In this document: positions 1-8,557 of the stretch, in pieces
How positions within the stretch are numbered: position 1 is the stretch's first letter
Layout: each line of letters begins with the position of its first letter
Source: Streptomyces sp. MMG1121
GTDB taxonomy: Bacteria; Actinomycetota; Actinomycetes; Streptomycetales; Streptomycetaceae
Length of the DNA: 64,000 bases
Reading direction: 5' to 3'
NCBI RefSeq assembly: GCF_001280015.1
Contig: NZ_LGDV01000038.1
Coordinates: 1 to 64,000, forward strand
Program-made: the position numbers and the translations under genes
Notes under the pieces: model-generated
Databases searched by the model: none
What the model saw: only the letters and a program-made list of their open reading frames with translations
What the model was told of the DNA's origin: nothing

Positions 1-790
1 CCCCATTTCCGTCCGCCCCGCCCCCAGCCCCCTCCGCCCCCTGCGATACGAGATCCGGCGCGCCGGCGGAATCAGCGTCGGCTTCCTCACCTGCGGTGTC
101 GTGCTGGCGGTGTCCGCGCTCACCGCCGTACTGCTGGCACGACTCGGCCACACCCCGCAGGCGCGGCTGTTCGCGGCGTGGCCGCGGGAGCTGCCGCTGC
201 CGCCCGCGGCGCTCGCGGCGGGGCTGCTCGGTGCGCTGGCCTTCGGGGACGAGTTCCGCCACCCCGCGCTGGCGGCGGACCGCGGCACCGTGCCCCGCAG
301 GCTGGGGCTTCTGACCGCGAAACTCCTCGTGTCCGGGGCCACCGCGCTGCTGCTCGCCTTCCTCACCGTGGGCTGCGACGCCGAAGTGCTCTACATCGTC
401 TACGGACGGGATGTGACACAAGTTCCCGCGGACTGGCTTTCGACGGGGGCGAGTTGGTTCGGTCTCGTCGTCGGCTGCGCCTGGGCCGGTGTCCTCGCGG
501 CCGGTGTCTTCCGGTCCACCACGGGAGGCTTGGCCGCCGTGCTCGCCGTACCCGTCCTTGTCGTCCCTGTCGTACACCAGACGATGCAGGGACCCGCTCT
601 ACGCCTGGCGGCCGGGTTTCCGGAGCGCATGAGGGAGGTCTTCCTGTCGCAGTGGCCCTTCGGAGGGGAGCGATACCTCCTGGGGTTGGCGCGGGTTCTG
701 GCCCAACCCGTGGGCGGCGCACTGGCGTTGTCGCTGTCGGCACTGCTGTGCGCGTATCTGTTCACGACGCTGCGTACCAGGTTCCGGTAA
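1..790 (+). CDS. Multi-spanning membrane protein, ABC-2 permease-like, 5' end outside the window
   Basis: The reading frame is open from the first bases to the stop at 788-790, so the start lies upstream. The visible 262 or so residues hold about six hydrophobic segments, with short basic loops such as RPLRYEIRR near the start. A soluble-looking stretch (EVLYIVYGRDVTQVPADW) lies between segments three and four. This layout fits ABC-2 type permeases of small Streptomyces ABC exporters, but no diagnostic motif is present, so the family is an inference from topology. The ATPase partner, if any, would lie upstream. The gene ends 162 bases before whiH and is separated from it by a whiH promoter. 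Confidence 0.6.
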   Translation, partial: PISVRPAPSPLRPLRYEIRRAGGISVGFLTCGVVLAVSALTAVLLARLGHTPQARLFAAWPRELPLPPAALAAGLLGALAFGDEFRHPALAADRGTVPRRLGLLTAKLLVSGATALLLAFLTVGCDAEVLYIVYGRDVTQVPADWLSTGASWFGLVVGCAWAGVLAAGVFRSTTGGLAAVLAVPVLVVPVVHQTMQGPALRLAAGFPERMREVFLSQWPFGGERYLLGLARVLAQPVGGALALSLSALLCAYLFTTLRTRFR

Positions 791-834
791 GGAGTGTGCG
801 TTCACTTCCGATCTCGCCATGTGTGCAACTCCCC

Positions 835-860
835 ACAGAAAGCCCATTTCTTTCCGATAA
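835..860 (+). promoter_or_regulatory. Candidate sigma-WhiG promoter of whiH
   Basis: The string TCCGATAA at 853-860 matches the flagellar/WhiG-type -10 element (GCCGATAA) in seven of eight bases. The -35 (consensus TAAA) is weak here: GAAA lies at 838-841 and CACA at the usual distance. whiH of S. coelicolor is a known sigma-WhiG target, which supports the call. The predicted transcript would have a leader of about 85 bases. Confidence 0.6.
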
Positions 861-952
861 GGCGTCAATTGCGACGGGGTGAGCGATCACCCTTTCGTGT
901 GCTTTTCACCAAAGACCTCAAGGGAGTTGGAGACGGCGCCGACAAAGGATCC

Positions 953-1840
953 GTGAGTACCCTTGCGCACACCATGATGACCGCCGCCCGCTCCGCCGAC
1001 TCCGGTCTGGCCGGTCCGGGCGAACTCGACCGCTACCCCTACGCCGAGGCCCCGGTGGCCGACCGCGTGGGAACGCCTTCCTGGGACGGCGTGGACCCGG
1101 AGCTGGGCCGCGTCGGCAGGCGTGCCGCAGGCAGCCGCGGACGCGGACTGCACGGCCAACTCGTCCAGCAGCTGGGGCAGATGATCGTCTCGGGGGACCT
1201 GGGTGCGGACCGCCCGCTGGTGCCCGAGGAGATCGGCCAGCGCTTCGAGGTCTCCCGCACCGTCGTCCGTGAGTCCCTCCGTGTCCTCGAGGCCAAGGGC
1301 CTGGTCAGTGCCCGCCCGAACGTCGGCACGCGCGTGCGTCCCGTCAGCGACTGGAACCTGCTCGATCCGGACATCATCGAATGGCGGGCCTTCGGGCCCC
1401 AGCGGGACGACCAGCGCCGAGAGCTGAGCGAGCTGCGCTGGACCATCGAGCCGCTCGCCGCCCGCCTCGCCGCCGGGCACGGACGCGAGGAGGTGCAGCA
1501 GCGCCTCTGTGACATGGTCGAGATCATGAGCCACGCCATGGCCCAGGGCGACGCGCTGACCTATTCGCGTGCCGACAACGAGTTCCACGGCCTGCTCATC
1601 CAGATCGCCGGCAACCGCATGCTGGAGCACCTGTCCGGGATCGTCTCGGCCGCCCTCCAGGTGTCGGGCGGCCCGGTCACGGGCTGCGACCGGCCGAACG
1701 AGGCGTCCCTCGCGCAGCATGCGCGCATCGTCGACGCTCTCGGCACCGGCGACGGCGCGGCTGCGGAGGCGGCCATGCGTCAACTCCTCACGGTCCACCC
1801 CGAGGTCGAACGTGTGGTGCCCGCCCCGCGCGAGCACTGA
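953..1840 (+). CDS. whiH: Sporulation transcription factor WhiH (GntR/FadR family)
   Basis: WhiH is a GntR-family regulator needed for sporulation septation in aerial hyphae and is expressed from a sigma-WhiG promoter. The GTG start at 953 has AAAGGA just upstream and gives 295 residues, the length I recall for S. coelicolor WhiH. A start at 794 would add 53 residues without coding character. Residues about 65-135 form the winged helix, including FEVSRTVVRESLRVLEAKGLV. The rest is an FCD-type helical ligand domain with DNEFHGLLIQIAGNRML, whose Asp and His are typical metal or ligand contacts. The N-terminal 60 residues are a less structured extension. A strong hairpin follows the gene and hrdB lies next on the same strand. 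Confidence rests on family sequence plus the hrdB neighbourhood. Confidence 0.93.
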   Translation: MSTLAHTMMTAARSADSGLAGPGELDRYPYAEAPVADRVGTPSWDGVDPELGRVGRRAAGSRGRGLHGQLVQQLGQMIVSGDLGADRPLVPEEIGQRFEVSRTVVRESLRVLEAKGLVSARPNVGTRVRPVSDWNLLDPDIIEWRAFGPQRDDQRRELSELRWTIEPLAARLAAGHGREEVQQRLCDMVEIMSHAMAQGDALTYSRADNEFHGLLIQIAGNRMLEHLSGIVSAALQVSGGPVTGCDRPNEASLAQHARIVDALGTGDGAAAEAAMRQLLTVHPEVERVVPAPREH

Positions 1841-1931
1841 CTTCCGCGACGAGGACGGTGAGGTCGCCGGTGTGCGGCGTCAGCGTGGTTCTCGCGGTTC
1901 GCGTGTCGACGCCGGGCTCGGGTACCGGCCG

Positions 1932-1977
1932 CCGCCGGACCCCGCCGGTCCGCTCAGGATCCGGCGGGGTCCGGCGG
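1932..1977 (+). terminator. Strong hairpin downstream of whiH
   Basis: Arms 1932-1948 and 1961-1977 are perfect 17-base complements around a 12-base loop. No U-run follows, as is usual in Streptomyces. It sits 92 bases after the whiH stop and upstream of the hrdB promoter, so it should insulate the two genes. Confidence 0.75.
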
Positions 1978-2096
1978 TGCGACGGGCCGCCATGGTCCCG
2001 CGCGTGACCGGGGTCAGGCTGGTGGTGATCCCCTCTGCCCGTGTCTGACCGTTTTTGAATGCTTACGGGGTGTGACTCGGGCCACGTAGATTGGGC

Positions 2097-2123
2097 GTAA
2101 CGCTTGTGGGAACAGCGCGATGA
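2097..2123 (+). promoter_or_regulatory. Main hrdB promoter, ShbA-type
   Basis: GTAACG at 2097-2102 and CGATGA at 2118-2123 are separated by 15 bases. These match the -35 GTAACC and -10 CGATGA that I recall for the ECF sigma factor ShbA, which drives hrdB in Streptomyces. Transcription would start near 2130 and leave a leader of about 155 bases. The assignment comes from sequence match and gene position only. Confidence 0.7.
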
Positions 2124-2146
2124 CCTAAGAGGTGACAGCCGCGGAG

Positions 2147-2172
2147 GGAATACGGACGCCATCACAGGCGCT
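2147..2172 (+). promoter_or_regulatory. Candidate sigma-R promoter of hrdB (hrdBp2-like)
   Basis: GGAAT at 2147-2151 is the sigma-R -35 motif. Eighteen bases later the trinucleotide is GCT (2170-2172) instead of GTT. S. coelicolor hrdB has a thiol-stress promoter hrdBp2 in this position, so the element is expected here. The imperfect -10 makes its activity uncertain. Confidence 0.5.
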
Positions 2173-2286
2173 GTGTATCTTCCCGGCCCCCGCCCGCTCC
2201 GTCGGCCCATCCCCAGGCCGGTGGTCGGCTCCTGTCCACAGTGGACGGTGCCGGAAGCCGTTTTCCAACGTTCCGAGAGGTTGTTC

Positions 2287-3825
2287 GTGTCGGCCAGCAC
2301 ATCCCGTACGCTCCCGCCGGAGATCGCCGAGTCCGTCTCTGTCATGGCGCTCATTGAGCGGGGAAAGGCTGAGGGGCAGATCGCCGGCGACGATGTGCGT
2401 CGGGCCTTCGAAGCTGACCAGATTCCGGCCACTCAGTGGAAGAACGTACTGCGCAGCCTCAACCAGATCCTTGAGGAAGAGGGTGTGACGCTGATGGTCA
2501 GTGCCGCAGAGCCCAAGCGCACCCGCAAGAGCGTCGCAGCGAAGAGTCCGGCCAAGCGCACCGCCACCAAGACGGTCGCGGCGAAGACGGTGACGACCAG
2601 GAAGGCCACCGCCACCACGGCCGCTCCCGCGGCGCCCGCCGCGGCGGTCGCAGCCGATTCCCCCGAGGACGCCGCCTCCGCCAAGGTCGCCGCCAAGAAG
2701 ACGACCGCCAAGAAGGCGGCAGCCAAGAAGACCGTCGCGAAGAAGACGGCCGCCAAGAAGACCACGGCCAAGAAGGACGACGTCGAGCTCCTCGAAGAAG
2801 AGGTCCTTGAGGAGACCAAGGCCACCGACGAGCCCGAGGGCGCCGAGAGCGCCGGCTTCGTCCTCTCGGACGAGGACGAGGACGACGCGCCCGCGCAGCA
2901 GGTCGCCGCGGCCGGTGCCACCGCCGACCCGGTCAAGGACTACCTGAAGCAGATCGGCAAGGTCCCCCTGCTCAACGCCGAGCAGGAAGTCGAGCTGGCC
3001 AAGCGCATCGAGGCGGGTCTCTTCGCCGAGGACAAGCTGGCCAACGCCGACAAGCTGGCGCCGAAGCTCAAGCGCGAGCTGGAGATCATCGCCGAGGACG
3101 GCCGCCGCGCCAAGAACCACCTCCTGGAGGCCAACCTCCGTCTGGTGGTCTCCCTGGCCAAGCGCTACACCGGCCGCGGCATGCTCTTCCTGGACCTCAT
3201 CCAGGAGGGCAACCTCGGTCTGATCCGCGCGGTCGAGAAGTTCGACTACACCAAGGGCTACAAGTTCTCCACGTACGCCACCTGGTGGATCCGTCAGGCG
3301 ATCACACGCGCCATGGCCGACCAGGCCCGCACCATCCGTATCCCGGTGCACATGGTCGAGGTCATCAACAAGCTCGCGCGCGTGCAGCGCCAGATGCTCC
3401 AGGACCTGGGCCGCGAGCCCACCCCGGAGGAGCTGGCCAAGGAACTCGACATGACCCCGGAGAAGGTCATCGAGGTCCAGAAGTACGGCCGCGAGCCGAT
3501 CTCGCTGCACACCCCGCTGGGTGAGGACGGCGACAGCGAGTTCGGTGACCTCATCGAGGACTCCGAGGCCGTCGTCCCCGCCGACGCCGTCAGCTTCACG
3601 CTCCTGCAGGAGCAGCTGCACTCCGTTCTGGACACCCTGTCCGAGCGCGAGGCCGGCGTCGTCTCCATGCGGTTCGGTCTCACCGACGGTCAGCCGAAGA
3701 CTCTCGACGAGATCGGCAAGGTCTACGGCGTGACGCGTGAGCGCATCCGCCAGATCGAGTCCAAGACCATGTCGAAGCTGCGCCACCCGTCGCGCTCGCA
3801 GGTGCTGCGCGACTACCTCGACTAG
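2287..3825 (+). CDS. hrdB: Principal RNA polymerase sigma factor HrdB
   Basis: HrdB is the essential housekeeping sigma-70 factor that directs most vegetative transcription. The GTG start at 2287 with GAGAGG upstream gives 512 residues, close to the 511 known for S. coelicolor. The frame stays open 61 codons further upstream, but that part is the untranslated leader. Residues about 75-185 are a Lys/Ala/Thr-rich repeat section followed by an acidic stretch, as in other HrdB proteins. Region 1.2 begins near residue 213 ([17 protein letters not shown]). Region 2 spans about 280-360 with [20 protein letters not shown] and [10 protein letters not shown]. Region 4 at the C terminus ends with [20 protein letters not shown]. 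Two candidate promoters and a hairpin upstream make it its own unit. Confidence 0.98.
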   Translation: MSASTSRTLPPEIAESVSVMALIERGKAEGQIAGDDVRRAFEADQIPATQWKNVLRSLNQILEEEGVTLMVSAAEPKRTRKSVAAKSPAKRTATKTVAAKTVTTRKATATTAAPAAPAAAVAADSPEDAASAKVAAKKTTAKKAAAKKTVAKKTAAKKTTAKKDDVELLEEEVLEETKATDEPEGAESAGFVLSDEDEDDAPAQQVAAAGATADPVKDYLKQIGKVPLLNAEQEVELAKRIEAGLFAEDKLANADKLAPKLKRELEIIAEDGRRAKNHLLEANLRLVVSLAKRYTGRGMLFLDLIQEGNLGLIRAVEKFDYTKGYKFSTYATWWIRQAITRAMADQARTIRIPVHMVEVINKLARVQRQMLQDLGREPTPEELAKELDMTPEKVIEVQKYGREPISLHTPLGEDGDSEFGDLIEDSEAVVPADAVSFTLLQEQLHSVLDTLSEREAGVVSMRFGLTDGQPKTLDEIGKVYGVTRERIRQIESKTMSKLRHPSRSQVLRDYLD

Positions 3826-3844
3826 GTCGCGTCCGAACGACGCC

Positions 3845-3879
3845 GAAGGTCCGGTTCCCTGCGCGGGGGCCGGGCCTTC
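3845..3879 (+). terminator. Terminator of hrdB
   Basis: GAAGGTCCGG (3845-3854) pairs with CCGGGCCTTC (3870-3879), with one G-U pair and a 15-base loop. It begins 20 bases after the hrdB stop. Confidence 0.75.
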
Positions 3880-3947
3880 GTGCTGCGCGCAGCGGTGCAG
3901 TGAATCACTCTAGGTGTTCCGGAACCACCCGAGAGTGAGGATCCTGT

Positions 3948-4775
3948 ATGCGCTCTTCTGTTGCCCGGGCACTGATCCGGCCGCTGGCCCTGGCGGCCAT
4001 CATGACCGTCATACCCCTGGTGAGCGCGGCCCCCGTGGCCGCCGACAGCGTGGTGGTCGGGGGCTTTCCGATAGACGTCTCCCAGGCCCCGTGGACGGTC
4101 GCGCTGTCCAGCCGTGACCGGTTCGGGGGTACGCGGGCGGGCCAGTTCTGCGGCGGCGTGGTGGTCGCGCGGACCACGGTGCTCACTGCTGCCCACTGTC
4201 TGGGCGAGGACGTCCTGGGGGCTCCGCCGAATCGTGTACGCGACCTCCGGATCATCGCGGGCCGTACGGACCTGCTGTCGGGCAAGGGTGAGGAGATCGC
4301 CGTACAGGACGCCCGCGTCAACCCGGGGTACGACACCGCGACGAACACCGGTGACTTCGCCGTCCTCAGCCTCGCCAAGCCGCTGCCGCAGGGCGCGGTC
4401 GTGGCCATGGCCGGTGCGGGTGACCCGGCCTACAGGCCAGGCACCCAGGCCCTGGTCTCCGGATGGGGCGATACGAGCGGCAGCGGCGCCTACGCGCGCC
4501 GGCTCCATGCCGCACACGTGCGCGTGCTGTCCGACGATCTCTGCGCCCGCGCCTACCCGGGCGGCCCGGATGGTACCTACCGGTCGGGCAGCATGCTCTG
4601 CGCCGGAGAGTCCGCCGGCGGTCCGGACGCTTGTCAGGGCGACAGCGGTGGCCCGCTGGTGGCCGAGGGGCGGCTCATCGGTCTCGTGTCGTGGGGGAGT
4701 GGCTGCGGTAAGCCGGGAAGCCCCGGGGTCTACACGCGGGTCTCCGAGGTCGTACGAGCCCTGGACGGGTTCTGA
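3948..4775 (+). CDS. Secreted trypsin-like serine protease (S1 family)
   Basis: This 275-residue protein carries a Sec signal peptide (basic N terminus, hydrophobic core about 10-30, AAPVAADS before the mature chain). The S1 chymotrypsin-fold triad is His83 in LTAAHC, Asp136 in NTGDFAVL and Ser233 in GDSGGP. Asp227, six residues before the serine, is the S1-pocket aspartate that selects Arg or Lys, so trypsin specificity is predicted. The mature N terminus VVVGG is close to the canonical IVGG. Cysteine pairs around the active-site His and Ser fit the usual disulfides. GTGAGGA lies upstream of the ATG. It sits alone between hairpins and faces the next gene tail to tail. The target protein is not evident. 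Confidence 0.9.
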   Translation: MRSSVARALIRPLALAAIMTVIPLVSAAPVAADSVVVGGFPIDVSQAPWTVALSSRDRFGGTRAGQFCGGVVVARTTVLTAAHCLGEDVLGAPPNRVRDLRIIAGRTDLLSGKGEEIAVQDARVNPGYDTATNTGDFAVLSLAKPLPQGAVVAMAGAGDPAYRPGTQALVSGWGDTSGSGAYARRLHAAHVRVLSDDLCARAYPGGPDGTYRSGSMLCAGESAGGPDACQGDSGGPLVAEGRLIGLVSWGSGCGKPGSPGVYTRVSEVVRALDGF

Positions 4776-4837
4776 GGGGGCCGGAAACGGCCCCGCATGC
4801 GCTTCTGAGGGCTCCCGTGGGTCGCGTGGGGGCACGC

Positions 4838-4878
4838 GTACGGGCGGCCGCTCCCGGTCCGGGAGCGGCCGCCCGTAC
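4838..4878. terminator. Bidirectional terminator, perfect 20-bp stem
   Basis: Arms 4838-4857 and 4859-4878 are perfect complements about a single central T, so the hairpin loop must open the central pairs. It lies between the convergent protease gene and the small gene on the minus strand and can serve both. Confidence 0.85.
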
Positions 4879-4919
4879 ACCGGCCTGTGCCGGGGCTGGC
4901 TCGTCGTGTGTGCGAGATA

Positions 4920-5150
4920 TCAGCGCTCTTCGTCGGAAGCGGTGTTCGGAGCGGACGTCAGCCGCTCAGTCTCGTCCTGTATTTCAGCGGCGATCTTCTT
5001 GAGTTCCGGCTCGAACTTGCGACCGTGGTGGGCGCAGAAGAGCAGTTCTCCGCCGCTCAGCAGGACGACGCGCAGGTATGCCTGGGCGCCGCAGCGGTCG
5101 CAGCGATCGGCGGCCGTCAGCGGGCTCGCGGGGGTCAGAACAGTAGTCAC
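4920..5150 (-). CDS. Small Cys/His protein, DUF7455-like
   Basis: A 76-residue protein with GTG start at 5150 and GAGG upstream. It has a central CDRCGAQAYLRV motif and, after about 20 residues, CAHHGRKF. The C-x2-C and C-x2-H spacing suggests a single zinc site on a small beta fold. The C-terminal third is a charged helix. Short proteins of this kind are conserved next to hrdB and parE in actinobacteria and are labelled DUF7455. No function is known to me. It is monocistronic and reads away from parE. Confidence 0.85.
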   Translation of the reverse strand: MTTVLTPASPLTAADRCDRCGAQAYLRVVLLSGGELLFCAHHGRKFEPELKKIAAEIQDETERLTSAPNTASDEER

Positions 5151-5590
5151 GTCGCCTCTTCTCTAGCTCGACGAGCTGTCGTACCAGGGTCAACATCCAA
5201 CCAGCCCGAAAACGTTCCCGCTCGTGGCTTTTCCTCGAAAAAAATCTTCCGTGGCGGCTGTCTGCTGCCGGTTGGCGGCGAATGGGCCGTAGTGCGTGTC
5301 TTGAGTGCTTACGGTTTCGCGCAGTGTTGTGTCTCGATCCTCCCGGCCGGGTTGCCGGTTGTTCATGAGGACGTGCCCGGAGCCTAAATGGTTCATGCCT
5401 CCAAGGGAACGTGATGTGTGCTTCACTCCATCGAGGGATCGAACATGCATACGAGTCTGGACTAGTCTGAGTTTGTGATGAGGGTGGCGTTACACCGGCT
5501 CTACCAGGCCTCGGTACCCTCTGAGCGGCGACCGAAGCCGCCCCCTCGCGCAAGAGGGGGTCAACTGAAATTCAGCGAGGAGCGAACCGC
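5151..5590. promoter_or_regulatory. Divergent intergenic region and parE leader
   Basis: No credible gene lies in these 440 bases. AGTCTG occurs twice, at 5454-5459 and 5464-5469, one helical turn apart, and the span also contains the palindrome GACTAGTC. Nearer to parE, CCCCCTC (5541-5547) pairs with GAGGGGG (5554-5560). CTGAAATTCAG (5565-5575) is an 11-base palindrome directly before the ribosome site. No clear -35/-10 pair was found. Confidence 0.4.
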
Positions 5591-7714
5591 GTGACCGCCG
5601 ATACGTCCGTGCCGTCCACAGCGCTGCTGGCAGGAGCAGACCGGGACGGTTCCAACTACACCGCGCGGCACCTGCTCGTCCTCGAGGGCCTCGAAGCCGT
5701 GCGCAAGCGTCCGGGCATGTACATCGGCTCGACCGACAGCCGCGGTCTGATGCACTGCCTGTGGGAGATCATCGACAACTCCGTGGACGAGGCCCTGGGC
5801 GGCTACTGCGACCACATCGAAGTGATCCTCCACGACGACGGCTCCGTCGAGGTGCGGGACAACGGCCGTGGCATCCCCGTGGACGTGGAGCCGAAGACGG
5901 GCCTGTCCGGCGTTGAGGTCGTCATGACCAAGCTGCACGCCGGCGGCAAGTTCGGCGGCGGTTCGTACGCCGCCTCCGGTGGTCTGCACGGCGTCGGTGC
6001 CTCCGTGGTCAACGCCCTCTCCGCCCGTCTCGACGTCGAGGTGGACCGGGGCGGCCACACGCACGCCATCAGTTTCCGCCGGGGCGTGCCGGGCGTCTTC
6101 GCCACCGAGGGCGCCGACGCGAAGTTCGAGGCCACGAGCGGCCTGCGCAAGACCAAGAAGGTCCCCAAGACCCGCAGCGGCACACGCGTGCGGTACTGGG
6201 CCGACCGGCAGATCTTCCTCAAGGACGCCAAGCTCGCCCTGGAGACCCTGCACCAGCGCGCCCGGCAGACCGCCTTCCTGGTACCCGGCCTGACGATCGT
6301 CGTCCGTGACGAGTTCGGCCTGGGCGAGGGCGGCAGCAAGGGCGAGGAGTCCTTCCGTTTCGACGGCGGCATCAGCGAGTTCTGCGAGTACCTGGCGAAC
6401 GACAAGCCTGTCTGCGACGTCCTCCGCTTCTCGGGCCAGGGCACCTTCAAGGAGACCGTCCCGGTCCTCGACGAGCACGGCCAGATGACCCCCACCGAGG
6501 TCACCCGCGAACTCGGCGTGGACATCGCGCTGCGCTGGGGCACGGCCTACGACACGACGGTCAGGTCTTTCGTCAACATCATCGCCACCCCCAAGGGCGG
6601 CACCCACCTGACCGGCTTCGAGCAGGCCGTCACCCAGACGCTCAACGACGTGCTGCGTGCCAAGAAGATGCTGCGCGTGGCCGAGGACAACATCGTCAAG
6701 GACGACGCCCTGGAGGGCCTCACCGCAGTCGTCACCGTGCGACTGGCCGAACCGCAGTTCGAGGGCCAGACCAAGGAGGTCCTCGGTACCTCGGCGGCCC
6801 GCCGCATCGTGAACAACGTGGTGACCAAGGAACTGAAGGCGTTCCTGACCGCCACCAAGCGTGATGCCGCGGCGCAGGCCCGGGTCGTCATGGAGAAGGT
6901 GGTGGCCGCCGCACGTACGCGCGTCGCGGCCCGCCAGCACAAGGACGCCCAGCGGCGGAAGACCGCCTTGGAGTCCTCGTCCCTGCCGGCGAAGCTCGCC
7001 GACTGCCGCAGCGACGACGTCGACCGCAGCGAGCTGTTCATCGTCGAGGGCGACTCTGCGCTCGGTACGGCGAAGCTGGCGCGGAACTCCGAGTTCCAGG
7101 CCCTGCTGCCGATCCGAGGCAAGATCCTCAACGTGCAGCGGTCATCGGTGACCGACATGCTCAAGAACGCCGAGTGCGGCGCGATCATCCAGGTCATAGG
7201 AGCGGGCTCGGGCCGCACCTTCGACATCGACCAGGCCCGCTATGGCAAGATCATCATGATGACGGACGCCGATGTGGACGGCTCCCACATCCGCTGCCTG
7301 CTGCTCACGCTGTTCCAGCGCTACATGCGGCCCATGGTCGAGGCCGGCCGGGTCTTCGCCGCGGTGCCGCCGCTGCACCGGATCGAGGTCATCCAGCCCA
7401 AGAAGGGCCAGGACAAGTACGTCTACACGTACTCGGACCGCGAGTTGCGCGACCAACTGATGGAGTTCCAGAGCAAGGGAATCCGGTACAAGGACTCCAT
7501 CCAGCGCTACAAGGGTCTGGGCGAGATGGACGCCGACCAGCTGGCCGAGACCACGATGGACCCGCGCCACCGCACCCTGCGCCGGATCAACCTCTCCGAC
7601 CTGGACGCCGCGGAACAGGTCTTCGACCTGCTCATGGGCAACGACGTGGCACCCCGCAAGGAGTTCATCTCCAGCTCGGCGGCGACGCTGGACCGGTCAC
7701 GCATCGACGCGTAG
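5591..7714 (+). CDS. parE: DNA topoisomerase IV subunit B (ParE, GyrB-type)
   Basis: This is the ATPase subunit of a type IIA topoisomerase, which with ParC decatenates replicated chromosomes. The 707 residues start at GTG 5591 after GCGAGGAG. The GHKL ATPase domain shows EIIDNSVDEALGG and VRDNGRGIPV, with SGGLHGVGASVVNALS as the lid. The TOPRIM domain has EGDSALG near residue 485 and DADVDGSHI near 559, both metal-binding motifs. The C terminus has QRYKGLGEM. It lacks the long insertion of some GyrB proteins. In Streptomyces this copy next to hrdB is the topoisomerase IV subunit, with gyrB near oriC. Its partner parC lies at 20892-23351, about 13 kb away and not in the same operon. Confidence 0.95.
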   Translation: MTADTSVPSTALLAGADRDGSNYTARHLLVLEGLEAVRKRPGMYIGSTDSRGLMHCLWEIIDNSVDEALGGYCDHIEVILHDDGSVEVRDNGRGIPVDVEPKTGLSGVEVVMTKLHAGGKFGGGSYAASGGLHGVGASVVNALSARLDVEVDRGGHTHAISFRRGVPGVFATEGADAKFEATSGLRKTKKVPKTRSGTRVRYWADRQIFLKDAKLALETLHQRARQTAFLVPGLTIVVRDEFGLGEGGSKGEESFRFDGGISEFCEYLANDKPVCDVLRFSGQGTFKETVPVLDEHGQMTPTEVTRELGVDIALRWGTAYDTTVRSFVNIIATPKGGTHLTGFEQAVTQTLNDVLRAKKMLRVAEDNIVKDDALEGLTAVVTVRLAEPQFEGQTKEVLGTSAARRIVNNVVTKELKAFLTATKRDAAAQARVVMEKVVAAARTRVAARQHKDAQRRKTALESSSLPAKLADCRSDDVDRSELFIVEGDSALGTAKLARNSEFQALLPIRGKILNVQRSSVTDMLKNAECGAIIQVIGAGSGRTFDIDQARYGKIIMMTDADVDGSHIRCLLLTLFQRYMRPMVEAGRVFAAVPPLHRIEVIQPKKGQDKYVYTYSDRELRDQLMEFQSKGIRYKDSIQRYKGLGEMDADQLAETTMDPRHRTLRRINLSDLDAAEQVFDLLMGNDVAPRKEFISSSAATLDRSRIDA

Positions 7715-8557
7715 CCACTGCGCTGGGCCTCGGCCGACCGGGCGGGCTGGACGGGCCTGGCGGCCTCCGGTGCCGGTTCGGCGCTGGTCCGGGCCGAGGC
7801 GGCTGTAGGGTGCGTGCCCGGGCGGACAGCGGCCGTCGGGCGCGGACTTGGGCCCGACACCGGTCGCCGGGACGGACCCAGGAGGACGGTGGCAGTCGGG
7901 TGCGTGGCCCAGGGCGACGATGGCGGTTCGCCGCGCACCTGGACCGGCGGCAGCGAGGGAGAAGTACGCCTGCCCGGTCGCCGTGGCGTCCATAGGCGGT
8001 GTGTGTCGCACCTGCCCCGCCGGCCGCTATCCCACCTGCCCCCGGCCGGTCGCCGTCTCACCTGGCCCGTCAGTCGCTGACCGGTGACGCACCCGCTTCC
8101 GGCCGGCCGTCGACGCACGCACATGGACCGGGGGTTGCATCAGGCCCCGGGCCGGTTGGCGCGCTGCACCCGCCCTCCGAGCGGTGGGCCGCCTGATCGC
8201 CACGGCCGGTGGCCATTGCACGTGCCCTCAGCGAGTCAACGGTCGGACTGGTGCTGACAGCGCCGCCGGCGCATCGCAGCCCGGTCAGCGTCACCGGTCC
8301 CCGCGTTCCACGGGCGCGCCCGGCTATCGGCGGCCCACCAGGCTCCGACCGGCGTCTGAGACGTGGCCCCCGGCCCGTGACCCCGCCGTTCAACCCTTCC
8401 ATCGCCCGGCGTCTGCACCCGTGGGTGGAGACGAGCGGCTCAAGGTTTCCACCCGTGATCCACCTCCGCTCCGATCTCCGGACCTGCCAATTTCCGTAAC
8501 TTCGAAGGTGTCGGCAGCGCCTGCTCCGGCACCACCTTCTCCCTCACGGAGGCTCTG
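7715..8557. other. Long gene-poor region
   Basis: These 843 bases hold several open frames on both strands, but none has a ribosome site, a recognisable protein or the codon pattern of its neighbours. The left part contains a degenerate tandem repeat (7801-7951). The right end supplies the ribosome site ACGGAGG for the next gene. No terminator hairpin for parE stands out. Confidence 0.6.
7801..7951. repeat. Degenerate tandem repeat, five units of 29-31 bp
   Basis: Units begin at about 7801, 7831, 7862, 7891 and 7922. Each opens with a variant of GGCNGTCGGG and continues with a GC-rich tail containing GGGCG or GGACG. Examples are GGCCGTCGGGCGCGG, GGTCGCCGGGACGGA and GGCAGTCGGGTGCGT. The units are similar but not identical. 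Weaker echoes continue to about 8110. Confidence 0.5.
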
